DNA from: Arbacia lixula
Taxonomy: Eukaryota; Echinodermata; Echinoidea; Arbacioida; Arbaciidae
NCBI GenBank assembly: GCA_963669155.1
Contig: OZ022577.1
Location: forward strand, 5,330,165 to 5,394,164
Reading direction: 5' to 3'
Length of the DNA: 64,000 nt
Shown here piece after piece: positions 36,929-49,521 of the stretch; positions within the stretch are counted from its first letter, which is position 1, and the number at the start of each line of letters is the position of its first letter. A model generated the notes under the pieces. The model ran no database searches, was not told the origin of the DNA, and worked only from the letters and a program-made list of their open reading frames with translations. The translations under genes and the position numbers were made by a program.

Positions 36929-37789
36929 ATTATGATGCTTCCTTTATACTCGTGTTATCAGGTCAAAAATGAAAGAGGCTACAAATAATTAAGTCACAAA
37001 TGACAATTAGCATCAAAAGATGTCCAGTAAGCCAATGGCGTTTTCAAGGCCCGGTATTGTAAGGTTAAACATCTTGTGAACTTGACAAATGTTACGAGGA
37101 AAATCGTCACTAATTATCTAGACATCTCTTGTCAAACTTTCATTTCAAACCATATGCTATTCCTTTTATATTAAGTGTCCTTTACAAAGGCTTTTCTGGT
37201 CTAATTTTATGAGGCTGTTTTATGAAAAATTAGCATTGGTGATGTTGGGAGCTTTGCAAATATTGCGAGCCAAAAATTGTTTATCCAAACGTTCTCGTAC
37301 TTAAATGTTCATTTAAAACTATTTTCTGCATCATTGTCGCTTTGAAAGCTTATGTTGTGTTTTTCTGTGTTAATCTTACTAACTGTGTGAGGTTGTTTAT
37401 AGTAAATGACATAGATGATGCGACTCAAAAATAATTTATACAGACGTCTCATAAACTTTGTTTTAAAGATAGGGTGACCCATTTGCAAACTCGGCAAGAA
37501 ACAGCAGTATACCCTGACAATAACGGGCATGTATTCTCACAGTCATAACTTCACGAACATTTCCAGGTAAAGTGAAAAACATTTTTTTTACGTTTAAAAC
37601 GCACCGACCATAGTTTACAGTCACAATCGTATTGTCCATGTCAGCGGGCTTTTCTCCCATTGAACGCATGCACTGTGGAGCGTACCATCACGCACGGCGG
37701 TAGGTCTCTGGGCTATAAGTTTCGGACGACCCGCCCAAAACATCACATCTAGCAATCGCTATAATATTTGAGCTATTATGCTTAAAGGA

Positions 37790-38045
37790 AATATACAGTA
37801 CTGGGAAGACAAAAGGCCTACAAAAGGGTGGTCGTGAGCAATCTTCTTACCAATGATCTTAAATTTATCTATTGTCCATTTTAGAAACTTGCTGAAAGTT
37901 ATTTGCCTTAAAATGATTTGGAATAATAAGTGATTACTCAAAATGTTCGGCCCGAACATTTGAGGATTTGTGATTTAATCACTAATTACTCCAAATGTGG
38001 ATCATTTGAGGGCAAATCACTTTCAGCAAGTTTCTAAAATGGGGG
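37790..38045. repeat. Palindromic LINE-derived fold-back repeat, copy 2
   Basis: Starts tacagtactgggaagacaaa and shares, in order, agcaatcttcttaccaatga, cattttagaaacttgctgaa and tcaaaatgttcggcccgaac with the repeat at 8061-8414. The right arm mirrors the left only to about tttctaaaatg (38041), so this copy has lost the outer third of one arm. Confidence 0.8.
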
Positions 38046-40724
38046 ACTAAATAGTATCAGCACATAACAATTTCTTTGTAGCAAATAAAATAAGCGGTGT
38101 GGTCTTGTTATCCCCCATAGTCACAGAGGTGATTACAAACTGTGTTTGACACCGCGATGATAGTTCCATGATACCACAATATTTGTCCGATGCTTCTCCG
38201 ACATAGTAATACTTATTCTTTTGAGACAGAATTATTGCCTTTCTGAAGAAAAAAAGTGTATGCATAGCAGATAGACATTATACTATAATTTATGACTGCA
38301 GCAAAGTAAATAATTCTAGCTATCATCATTTTTGTGGAAGCCCTATTTTAATTAAAAAGTGGCTGACCAATGTGCTCAAATGTTATCGGTGATAATGTTG
38401 TGATCTGCCATTGTGAGGTCGAAATGAACATTTTCATTTATTTATATGGCTCTTACCTTTACCGTTAAAACTTCAATGCAATACTGTTAAAATGTGACAA
38501 GTAATCATGACAGAGACATCCTGCTAAGTCGGCTTCCATTCTTGTTGGATTTCATTTTAATCATGGAGCTATGAATCATCTTGAAATGATGAAGTCGTTG
38601 AAATCAAGAGACGGGAACCCGTGATAGCGATGGAACGGTTGAGGGTCCCATTATCTGTACCACTACTATCCTGTACACTTGTAGATTCAACATGTTGATG
38701 GTGGAGTTTTAATATGTGTACAGACTTGCCAATTCCGCTTATTTTAGGCTAAAATTAGAGCCAACCACCACGTATTGTGCCACAATGAAGCATACCCAAT
38801 GTACGGGTGATTTTTTTTTTATCCTAATGCCTCCAGCGCCCCCGCCCCCACCCCCCACCCCACCCTCACCCCGCCTCAACCGGACGTTTCTGCTATGATA
38901 ACGTGTTTTAACACTCATATCTCCCACACTGAAGTTGTACTCAAGTAACAGTAAATATAAGAGCCAGCCGTACCTCATCCATCCCCTACTCCCCGACTGT
39001 ACTCATCTCTCTATCCCTCTATGCATGCTCTTGCCAACGTACCCGCTATAAAAGCATTTTCATGGTCTCCGTAAAAATTGAACAAAGTGATTCGTATATG
39101 CAATCTGTGTTCCCCAATAGTTATTGTAAATACATTGTGGGCATCATGACGCTCCTACCAAGACAAGTGGTCCTTGATGCAATTCAATACATATATGCAT
39201 GATAATGTACACATATACTACATAAATATTAAATGTTTTATTCTGGTTCAGAAGTTAATTTTGTCTGATCTTGTCTTATTTAATGTACTTTGATATAAGA
39301 ACTGCTGGGTTTGAAATTATGAACTGCCAACGTGCTCTTCCAAATTAGTGCATTGGTTTGTTATGGTTTTGAATAGGTTCTCTAAAGCAGGGCGATCAAT
39401 GTTGAATTTGAAATTGATGATTTCAAAATAAACGATAAAGAAAAGTAAAGTAGTATAAGCCTTAGGGTAGATGCAGACCTATTCTTCACGGATGCCGTTC
39501 AACTGAGGGAAACAAGGCAATATAGAAAGCTGAATTCTAAAAACATAGATAATCAGACATGAGATCAACATCATGTTTGTGTACACGAATTAAGGCCTCG
39601 GCTTGATTTTACTTTGTAAACAAATAAATTATGAAGCAGGTTTCATGGCACCGCGTCCTCCCACTACTGTTCCATTTGAGAGAATGTTTTGTTTACTGAG
39701 CAGACTTGCGGCAAGTTTGTAAGATCAGCAGATAATCACAGCAATAAAGAGAGAGCCAGGGGAAGGAAGACGGAGTGGAGAGAGGAAATAGAAAGATCTG
39801 AGAATTATACAGAATGAGTCCCAAAAAATCCCATTGTTTTAAAGTTGTCTATTTTGAAGAATGAACATTTAATCATGGGTTCATGGTTATATCCGATAGA
39901 GTGAACATCCCAGTAAATCAAATCATATCATACAAAACTCAATGCAGAATCAAAAAGGGAGAAATGTCAACTCTGCATTGTGAAACGAGTTTTACTTCGT
40001 ATGTGTGTACGTACATGTATGTATGTGGGTGTATGTATGTGGGAAAAGTGCGTATGTGCGTGTGGGTGTGTGACAGCAAGTTATTATGAATTGCAATTAC
40101 AACAACTCCAAGGATATACGATAGGAAGATATGCACGTTAGTTTACCAGGAAAATCACTCATAATCAAATGATGCATTCAATTATATTCATGGTTAAGCA
40201 TATGTTGTATTTATCAAGGACAGGAGAGTGATTCCTTCTGTTGTTAGAGTACATGAATTTTTGTAATATAAGGAAGATCGAGGAAAATCAAAAAGCTATG
40301 AATAGGATTGCATTTATTGAAATGGGAATGTGTCGAGTTTTATTTATCTCTCCCTTGGTCCCGAACTTCCCCCTTTGTTTTTCCCCTTTAGTATCATAAA
40401 ATTGCAAAGAGGGAAGTTATATTGAATCAAGAATTTGGATCGTCAAAGGAAGGGGTGAATAATTACCAGTAAAGTGGTCCGGCATGGCATCTTCTTTTAC
40501 TTTGATAATTTCAACATTATAAAACAGAAACGCGAGTAGGTAGTATGATGGTGAATATGTGAGTGTGTGGGTGATGTGTTTTGATAATATGTGTGTGTTT
40601 AATTTTGTTGTGTGTATGTGAATAAGAGAGAGAGAGAGAGAGAGAGAGAGCGAATGGGAAAATAAAAAGGGAGAGGGAGGGAAGGAAAGGGGGCTAGGAG
40701 CACATGAGAGATATACTAAGTGTT

Positions 40725-41010
40725 AAAAAAATCTTTTGACACTTTTTAAAATAATGACAAAAAGTTACAACTTGAATCAAACTGAAATAAGCACATAATG
40801 AAGTCAATGTATATCATTTTTTACACACAATATTTGTGTGTATTAGATAATAAATTCAGAACAAAAAAATGGTAATTGTGCATAGCGTACACATGTCAAC
40901 CCACAACTTCTTTTCTGCCAGAAGCATCGTGCATCATCAGTGTAACTGATGGCAGCTACTAGTGGATTGACAGCTAGGTGTGACACAGAATGGCCATTGT
41001 TGTTTCTGAA
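40725..41010. repeat. Two interspersed repeats with partners at 20.3 kb and 13.2 kb
   Basis: 40725-40835 matches 20285-20390 in the same orientation. 40895-41010 matches 13245-13365 inverted. Both copies are diverged. Confidence 0.65.
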
Positions 41011-41841
41011 TTAATTTTCTGATGCACACAAATTTTTAGGTCTCAACTTGCTCAAAAGTGAAAATCTCATTTAATATTTCAAATGAATTGATAAGAAAGG
41101 TTAAGAGAAACCCACACTATCACCTACTCTAAATTATCAGTCAAGAATCCTTCAAAACTAGTTATGGACGGAAATTATGCGGGAGTGTGTGCATGAGTGT
41201 GTGTGAGTAGCCAACTGGCATCCAGACTGTTGGCCCTTTAAAATCCAAACTTGATCGCATTTCTGGTCTATGCACAGTACAACCCAATGTTCTTATACCA
41301 TGCTATTACTGTTGCTATTGCTAAAGTAGTCTGAGAATCCGCGGCAGCCAAGATCGAGGTATAGGGCCTACCACTCCACGCCACCCTGGATTAATACCCC
41401 ATAAAATAATAATCAGAAGAGAAACAAATATGTAACGCCTAAATTGCATCGTCTTACCATAGACCCTCATACTATGGTTTGACGAACATATAGCAACACA
41501 GGACTGGAAAAAGCAAAACAAAATATATTGTTTAGGCCCGACACAAAATATCCCGCGACCCACAAAATCGCGACTGTACGATTGCATCTGGAAAGTCGTT
41601 TTTACCCTTTCAGTATTTTGCAAGTTTAGTAGGAAATAATTATAGTACTATCTTCGCCCCCCCCCCCCCCCCAAAAAAAAAAAAAAAAATAGTGTCATAG
41701 TATAATGTAGAACAGTATTGTCCATTAATGTGTGTGGCCGTGGGGAGGGAGGGGGGGGGGGGGTACATTGGAAATATACTGCGGTGGGGAATGAGCGAGT
41801 GCCTGTGCACTTCTCGCTGGGCCTCGGTCAGTCACACGTGT

Positions 41842-41868
41842 TGCACATGCGCAGAGCTCCATGGCGAC
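41842..41868 (+). promoter_or_regulatory. Candidate NRF1-like site and X-box half site upstream of RSPH9
   Basis: tgcacatgcgca (41842-41853) differs at one position from the NRF1 palindrome TGCGCATGCGCA. The next bases, read on the minus strand, give gtcgccatgg (41859-41868). That contains a perfect GTNRCC half of an RFX X-box, but the second half is poor. RFX factors commonly drive ciliary genes, so the position 165-190 nt before the RSPH9 ATG is suggestive only. Confidence 0.35.
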
Positions 41869-42032
41869 ATCATAACAACGAAGAAGCCCATCCGCATTGC
41901 ACATCTGTACGACTTACGAACTTGACACGGTCGCCTCATCTTTATCCATTCTAAAAGCTTCGAAATTTACGAATATATCAGAACAATTGCAATATCACAA
42001 CACAGAATATTATTTGGAAAGTAAATTTCATC

Positions 42033-45000
42033 ATGGAAGCAGGAGGACTACACCTTGACATCAGTTATATCGGGTCTTCTGGGACTGTTTTGAGTGCTGA
42101 ACAGAGCGCGGCTCTCCAAACTTCACTCGTGATCCTCCAAAATAACTACAAATTCAATCGAGTTTTCTTCTGGGGTAAAATCACAGGCATCAAGGGCGAC
42201 TACTTTATTGCACAGGGATGTGGCAACGATGAAATGGTCGACAGGAAGACTCTATACAGGTAATTATTTAATGTGGAATATAATTTAAGGGAATCATAAT
42301 AGTCCCACCCTAACATTTTTATGTAAGGTTCTAAAGACCTCATAATCATGAAGCTTAAAAGTTAGCAGGTCGCATTTCACACCTTGCGGAACTCGTATTG
42401 AGTATGTAAGCGCATACAGGGAATGGGGAATTTATACTTCATTGGACATGCATACTATGGAGTGTGTGTGTGTGTGCACATATTGAAAAGCTGGCATTGA
42501 AACCGGTGTTGTAGCTGAGAGTTAAATTGCGTACGGATTGAGATTAGCAAAAAAAGTGAGATAGTGGTTTGAATTTGCTCGGTAAAACATTGCACAGTCA
42601 CATTACTGAACCTTGAAACCTGCCCCTACAGATAATATGCGATATCTCCGTCAATCCGTGAAGACATTTCACCAGTATTGCGTCTAGATCCTGTTCCTTC
42701 CAGGCTCGAGTCAAAAAAAAATAAAAATTCTCTGAAAATAGTGCATTGTGTTAACAAATGCGTAAATACACGATAAATCGGCATCCAACCTTTGATAACA
42801 TGCATTGAGCACAAATATGCAGGGGCCAATTTGTGGACCACTCACTATACATATCTCTGATTTCAACCCAGCCATTTCCCCCTAGCCCTAGGCTAACCAA
42901 ACAAAAATGTTGATGAATTTTCCAATAGCTGGATGAAGGTCCCCACATTGACAAATTGTGTACAACAGATAGCGGAGCGTGGTCCAGAATAGTCCAGATT
43001 CGCGAAAATTAAAACTCTGCGAAATATGTGGCGTATATACACTCCAGCTCAAAGGAATTGGCATAGGGAAAGGGAAAGGGAAGGAGCCGCAGTTTTAAAC
43101 CGCGATATATTTTGTCCAGTTCACAATGAAACATGATGCTTTTTAGGCTAAAGCATCATGTTTCATGCTGAACTATACAAAATATATCATGGTTTAAAAC
43201 TGCGGCTCCTTCCCTTTCCCTTTCCCTATTCCAATTCCTTTGAGCTGTTGTGTAGTTTGCCATTAGCCTGACTAAACACAAATTTGTCATGGCACCACTG
43301 CATTACATTATATCTATATTACTCAACATTCACAGGCACAGCCATTGGTGCAAATCACCTAGGAAAGCAGGAATTGTGTATCTCTTTCTTTTGGAAAACA
43401 AGATAGATTGCTTAATTGTCTACTACATCTACACTGTACGTAAAGTTGCACTTTCCTGTGATCCCATTGTTTACTTTATTTCAGTCTTGACTGTGTGACA
43501 TGGGGCCTGCTACCACTTGCTACCCAGGCTATAAGGGACCAGTGCGCTGTTGTCAAAGGACGCTTCATTGGCGATCCATCGCACGAGTATGAGCACATTG
43601 AAATCCAGAAGCTGGGAGAAGGTGAAGATGCAACAGAAGAGGAAAATACGGTGAGTAGTGATGGAATTAGTGTGCCCAGAGTTATCCATGAGCATTCATT
43701 CTATTTATTGTACCTCCCTGTTCCAAGGAAATTATATCAAAAAAGCTGGAAATGTATGACGATTGAAGACACACAAAAAATAAGAAGTCATTTTATGAAT
43801 ACGTTCATTGAGCCTTCAAATTTTTAGATGTATTGTCGGTTTCCATGGTGAGAGGGTATTTAAACATACAACTTAACGTGAAACCAAGTTGATGCATTCC
43901 TTACTGTAGGAACTTCTTTGTAGTATTGACATTACAAACGTATTGAGCTGTATGTTTCAGATGCATTATGGGTAGTGAGAAATATGGATATTCAACAAGG
44001 ATCTCTTAAAATGTATTTTCTTTGTGTTTTGGGTGCTTAATTTTGCTGAACCTTTGGATAACATTTTGACAGCTTGTGGGGTGGTGTTTCCGTACAAATT
44101 TGCCAATCAAACTATGTTTACTTGGAGCATGCTTCCATATTTCTTCCATGTGATCATATTGATTTTAAATAGATTTTCTTCTGTTTGATTTTCAGATAAT
44201 GATTAAGGAGGAAGATCGTCTGGCTGCAGTGATTGCCAAGATTGATGAGGAAGTGGCCATTGTTCCCCGCGGAGCATATGTCAAGACTCCACATGGTGTT
44301 GTAATGAAGAACCGCAGTTTCGAAGGTGGGGCATTGTCAAAATCATTTTGTTCCATCCATTTTTTTTTTACTGTTTTTCAAGTGTTTGTATAAAGCCTTT
44401 GTTAGAAAGTGTTTTTTCATCGCATTAGCCTTGCCAGAGTTTTGAACAATGATGTTGTGAAACAGCAAGCGAGTTCTACACAATCTAACAAATATTGATA
44501 CAGATGAGTATGGGCAATACTATATAGTTCTTTTACACATGTTTTTTAAAGGGTTTCTGCAAATGTCAGAGGGAAGGAAAATGACAAGAGAAACACATCC
44601 ACAAATATTAAGTTTTAGTACGTCATGTATATTGATTAACTTTCATTTTGATTATGAGGAAAAAAAAACATTACAAATATTTGAACTATTTTAACCAAAA
44701 TTAAAATAACCTGTTACTGCAGGTGGTTTATTTTGCTTAGATAAAGCTCACTTATTCACAATATCCCTTTTGTTTGACCCTGTAGGTCTTGCTGTGACAG
44801 AGTCGGGAAAGCTTCATAACTACTTCCACTTCCGGGAGGCAGTGAGACTGAATGAGAAGACACTCCTTGAGAAGGCTGATCTGGACAAGTCTGTGGACTT
44901 CTTGGACCCCATCCACGAAGACATTCCAAGAGGTAAGGCAATAAAGATATAAAAAGAGGTTGTCACTGTAAAGCTCAATTCTTGATGTAAAAGGTTAATA

Positions 45001-45815
45001 TAAAGTAAACCAAGACTATTCATGTACCATACTCTTTGATAAGTTCTACCGACATCTCATTGATTACATTGAATTTCTATTCAGTATATTAAAACTACAT
45101 TTTTACCCTTTAATAGCTATACCGGTAGTAATAGTAATGTTTCAGTGCAATTTTGATATTACATGAAAATAAATCTGTTATTGCTTGGCGATTGCAAAAA
45201 ACAGTATAATTAAGATGAAGCAAATCGAAGAGGAATTTTTCTACAAACAGGCTTACAGTAATAAAGTTGTGCAAATTGCATGGGGTACACAAATTTATAA
45301 GTTAAAGCTGTAGATTCATGTACAGTGTTTTTTTTCTTCTTGTTCAGCTGTTGCACTTTGTCATGCCTCCCTTGCAAAATTTGTCTGTAATAACTTGTAT
45401 TTTCTGTCTATTCTTTATCATTCTTCCTGGTCACTGGACAAAATTGTTTTTCGCTTTGTCATGCCTCCACTTCAAAACACCAAGAGCAAGCGTGCTTTGT
45501 AATGATGTCATATTTTCTGTCCATTCTTTATCATTGCTCTCAATGAAGAACATTATTTACTTAGACATTTATCCACCACAAAGAGACTGGAGTACAATAT
45601 GTTTGTAATAACTTCTAATTATTCTTAATTCTTTATCATTGTCATGATCAGGTGGGTCTTGGTCGCTGGACTTTGTGCGTGGCGGCGGGCTGGTGACAGT
45701 CCGGAGTCTGCTCTGGCCGGGGATGAACTTCTACCACGTCCCACAGACGAGGAAATATGGCTACATCTATGTTGGCACCGGAGAACAGAACAAGGACCTC
45801 CCCTTCATGCTCTAA
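42033..45815 (+). CDS. RSPH9: Radial spoke head protein 9, complete, 5 exons
   Basis: Axonemal protein of the radial spoke head in motile cilia and sperm flagella. Exons 42033-42259, 43485-43650, 44196-44325, 44786-44932 and 45652-45815 sum to 834 nt, 277 aa; human RSPH9 is 276. Conserved blocks run along the whole length: YKFNRVFFWGKITGIKGDY and YIAQG-like FIAQG near 50-65, VVKGRFIGDPSHEYEHIE in exon 2, VPRGAYVKTPHG and RSFEG in exon 3, YFHFREAV and TLLEKADLDKSVDFLD in exon 4. The end is RSLLWPGMNFYHVPQTRKYG, then VGTGEQNKDLPFML and stop. The start ATG has A at -3 and G at +4. All splice phases join. It is transcribed toward MRPS18A, with about 3.7 kb between the two stop codons. Confidence 0.97.
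43041..43256. repeat. ~215-bp hairpin MITE in RSPH9 intron 1
   Basis: The left arm contains ctcaaaggaattggcatagg and gaaagggaaggagccgcagt. The right arm carries their reverse complements, ending ccaattcctttgagctgttg. The arms meet at gatgctttttaggctaaagcatc near 43145. No coding capacity. Confidence 0.85.
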
Positions 45816-46130
45816 GCAGCCCCTTTATCTGAGGTGGCAAAATGTGATATACTCATGTCTCTATGTTCTCTTTCTGCTTTTGCCCAAAATTTCCCTGAAA
45901 GTACAAGTATCTTTTTTTTATAATTTTGACAGGCAATGGTCAAGATTAAAAAAATCAGGAAAAGGAATCCCTGTGCTTTAGATAGAATATCGATATGGAC
46001 ATTCTGGCTTACCCTTAAACATTGCGTGTTTCATTGTTATGCAATGTTTGCTCCAGCATGAGAACACCCTGTCATTTAGAGTGGAGCTGGCTACTAGTGA
46101 CTAATTTTGACTCACTGATTATAGTGTATA

Positions 46131-46325
46131 CAGTGAAACACCCCAAAGCTTTGTGACACTTGCCCCGAGAGTTTGGGATCAGTGAAACACCCAAAGCTTT
46201 GTGACACTTGCCCCGAGAGTTTGGGATCAGTGAAACACCCAAAGCTTTGTGACACTTGCCCCGAGAGTTTGGGATCAGTGAAACACCCAAAGCTTTGTGA
46301 CACTTGCCCCGAGAATTTGGAATCA
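46131..46325. repeat. 48-bp tandem repeat, 4 units, just after RSPH9
   Basis: Units begin cagtgaaacacccaaagctt and continue through gacacttgccccgagagttt. They start at about 46131, 46180, 46228 and 46276. The first unit has one extra C and the last is degenerate at its end. 48 is a multiple of three, so long repetitive frames appear on both strands. It lies about 315 bp after the RSPH9 stop, probably in the 3' UTR. Confidence 0.9.
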
Positions 46326-47839
46326 GGGAAACTTTGCTCCTCATATTTTGAACTCATTCTGATTTTGAAAAATTAATTTGGTCTACGATACATAATATAT
46401 CATCTTAACATTATCGTTGACTATTTAAGTGGAATGACTAAGTTTTGTGCCTTTGGCAGCCCAGTTATTCTCACAATGATACCCACATTCATGTCAGATG
46501 AGCTAGTGTCTTTGAATAATGTAAAACTGACACTGGATATATTTGGATTGAAACACACCCAGAAAAGGACATTCATGCAGCTGCTTGAATCGGATGTTCC
46601 ACGAGAGGAGCATAAACAAATTTACAGGTGTATGTGACACTGTAGTTCTCATCTTGAAAGTTAAGGAGTTCATGTCTGAATGTATATTTTTGTTATGTAG
46701 GTTACCCAATACCCATTCATATATTGAGTTGTACACCTTTAGCCAATGAAGGATGTGGCTACTAGAGAATATGACACTAAAAGTCCATAGGACAATATGA
46801 AAATCAAAAGAGCGTTTGTTTACAGTAACAAAATGTGTTGCAAAATATTATCAAAATATTATCATAGGAGCAATATCTATAAGAGCATGCCAAGACACTT
46901 GCATGACAATTTTTTTTCATCCCACATACGACTTATAATTATATAGAATTATAACCATAATCTAGTGTCTTCTATTGTCGTTTTTTTTTCCTTTTCTGCT
47001 ATTACTATACGAAGTGCGTAAATGAAAGTGAAGGAATGTCCCTCTATTATTTAATTGCAAGTTTCCAAGTCCAGTGTTACACTTACTTTATGCTACATGT
47101 TTGTAAATGTGTATATAGATTATTCATATATTATTCATTTTTAAACAAGTTTTCAGGTGTACAAATGTTATGTTTTAGAATACATTGTCACAACCAGTCA
47201 AGATACAGTATATCATCATGTGTACAAATGAAACCTGATTGTGCCCTGTGTGTAAAGATGTCTTCACCTTGATATATGGCTGGGAACAAGAACAGTCTTT
47301 GTAATTTCAGTGTGTCTACTTGACAAAGTGCACTTGATAATACTGTAAAAATAGGTAAAACTGATTATTTGAAATGAAAATTACTTTGTGTATATTGGCA
47401 CTACAGTACAAATAAACCATTAAGCCATGCCTTGTGGCAAGTGATTACGAGTGTTCCATCACTCTGTCAATTTGAACAAGGATTTCATTTAAAAAAAAAT
47501 CAAGATTTGAAGTTTTATTGATTAGATGATTGTTACCAATCAGCGACAAGCCAATAGTATACATGTACATGTACTTAAAATATAATTACAGCACACAAAG
47601 TTTACTTGTTTAGAGCAGATTTGTTTTAATTGGTGCCTGTAGGTTATCTTCTTCTCAAGGAAAAGATTGTCCTACTTGGTGCTTGTGACTGTATTCAAAG
47701 AGCCATTGTTCTACTTGTGTTAAATAAAGATATTGAAATAAGAATGTTCTGGATTTTATATTTGTAATGTAAATTTGAATATGATTTCACCCTCTTAGCT
47801 TGCTTTTCACAAACACACCCACCCACACATATATTGGAA

Positions 47840-48055
47840 ATGGATCAAGACAAAGGGGAGAAAGGGAAATTAATACAAAGAAAGAGAGGGAAATTAATAC
47901 AAAGAAAGAGAGGGAAATTAATACAATGAAAGAGAGGGAAATGAATACAAAGAAAGAGAGGGAAATGAATACAAAGAAAGAGAGGGAAATGAATACAAAG
48001 GGAGGGAAATGAATACAAAGAAAGAGAGGGAAATTAATACAATGAAAGAGAATGA
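47840..48055. repeat. 24-bp tandem repeat, about 9 units
   Basis: Unit gaaagagagggaaattaatac plus aaa, with g/t exchange in 'aaatgaatac' versions and one shortened unit near 48000. Open frames with KEREINTK-type (plus) and FVFISLSF-type (minus) repetition derive from it. Confidence 0.9.
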
Positions 48056-49521
48056 AATAACAAACATTGTACCACATATGATACACATATCTTAATACCT
48101 TTTGTAGTGTATTTTATACTTTGCACACAATTTTAGATGCCCAGATTGAATTGATAAAAGTTCCATTTTCACTTTTAAATAAACATGCACTTTTACAATT
48201 CAACCTAAAATGTACCACTCATTATCATACATGGTTGACACACTAATACATGTATATCAAATCACAGATGGTGCTCTGATGTTCTTGCCTCATGGTACTA
48301 CAGTTGTATTCTTAATTGCAATGACATCTTCTTTATCTAAAAAGGTAGAGTTCAATTTGTTTTTGCCGAGTATAGGCAGATGTCCATCATCACTATGTCC
48401 TAAGGTGCCACATTGATAATTCCACAATATTAATTTGAATATTTAAGGAGCCTTTCTTTTCATTGTCCAAACTACATGTATTAGAAATGTTTCCCATATT
48501 TTCTGGTTGCATTACATTCATTTCAGATTCATTAACCAATTGAGACTAACTACACATGTATTTAGATGGGAAGTTCAACCTTAATGAGACCCCCAAAATA
48601 AAATCTCTATGGTACATGTATTTAGAAGCAAATACAGATCAAGACTTTTCCTCAAAAGCTCAGTAAGAAATGGTTACTTTCTCTGGGTTTCATTGGATTT
48701 TATATTTGAACTTGAATTGTGGGCAGCTCACCAAAAAATGGTACCTGCAGAGCCAGACCCATACATTGACATTTACATGTTGTACATCACAATCTAAATG
48801 ACTCAATCACATTAATGCTATACACATGGTAATTTCTTGTGAAGATACCATTGTTGGCTAAAGCAGAGCCTGAGCACGAAACTACAAAGTATTCTGTTTT
48901 CCATGCCTTACAGTCTTTCAGTTTGAAACAACTCTTAAGTTTGATATTCTACCAAATTGATTTATGCTGTTCTTGTGGTTCATGCAATGGTTAAAAGAAT
49001 TGGTTTTTGTCTGAAAAGGGGGTGGACTACATGTAAACCTGGAAACGTCGTACATACCCTAGCTAGCATTTGGGGGTTGGGTTATCTTGTATCAGTAAGT
49101 CACATTTCCCCCCTAATGCATCAGTGGTACCACTGACAGCACATTTTGGAATTACATGGATCACTTTTGAGACATTTGGTTGCATTAAATCCAGGTTTGA
49201 AACTTTGAAACATGACATATATGAAAATGTGTCCATAAAACACAGAACTCCAGCATATGTATGAAACATGACATAATGACAAAGAACTTGCATCATACAA
49301 AAGCTGTAATCTTTCACAAAGGAAAATATGATCCACAGTGACAGTCCATATGAATAAAGCAGACACTTTGGGGGACTACACACATGCTGCCCAGTATTGC
49401 ATCTTTGTCATACTTTCAGTCTGTGAAGTACCAAATGACTGCATGGGGAAATCAACAAAGTCGGCCCTCAAGAGTACATTTGTTCCTCGCCTGAAACTTG
49501 AAATGTCTTCTACAAAAGACA

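Larger units (their letters stand above)
36929..41700. other. Intergenic region between APAF1 and RSPH9, no gene seen
   Basis: No exon with recognisable similarity was found on either strand. Contents: a palindrome copy at 37790-38045, a repeat at 40725-40835, a repeat at 40895-41010, a (GA)n run at 40626-40651, and a C16-A17 tract at 41657-41689. The minus-strand frame 41623-41321 resembles nothing known. Confidence 0.55.
45816..49521. other. Interval between convergent RSPH9 and MRPS18A stop codons
   Basis: This stretch contains the 3' UTRs of both genes. Plus-strand AATAAA signals near 47411 and 47719 could end a long RSPH9 transcript. Two tandem arrays lie at 46131-46325 and 47840-48055. 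No further coding exon is recognisable; a minus-strand open stretch around 48300-48420 has no known similarity. Confidence 0.5.

Noticed and set aside
41321-41623. 100-codon minus-strand frame upstream of RSPH9
   Set aside because: No recognisable domain, no splice partners and repeat-like flanks; not supported as a gene.
46131-46376. CRISPR-like array or repeat protein
   Set aside because: Units are directly adjacent with no variable spacers, and the host is eukaryotic; this is a minisatellite.
47787-48086. Repeat-protein-like frames on both strands
   Set aside because: Products of the 24-bp tandem repeat; no splice or start context and the repeat is degenerate.
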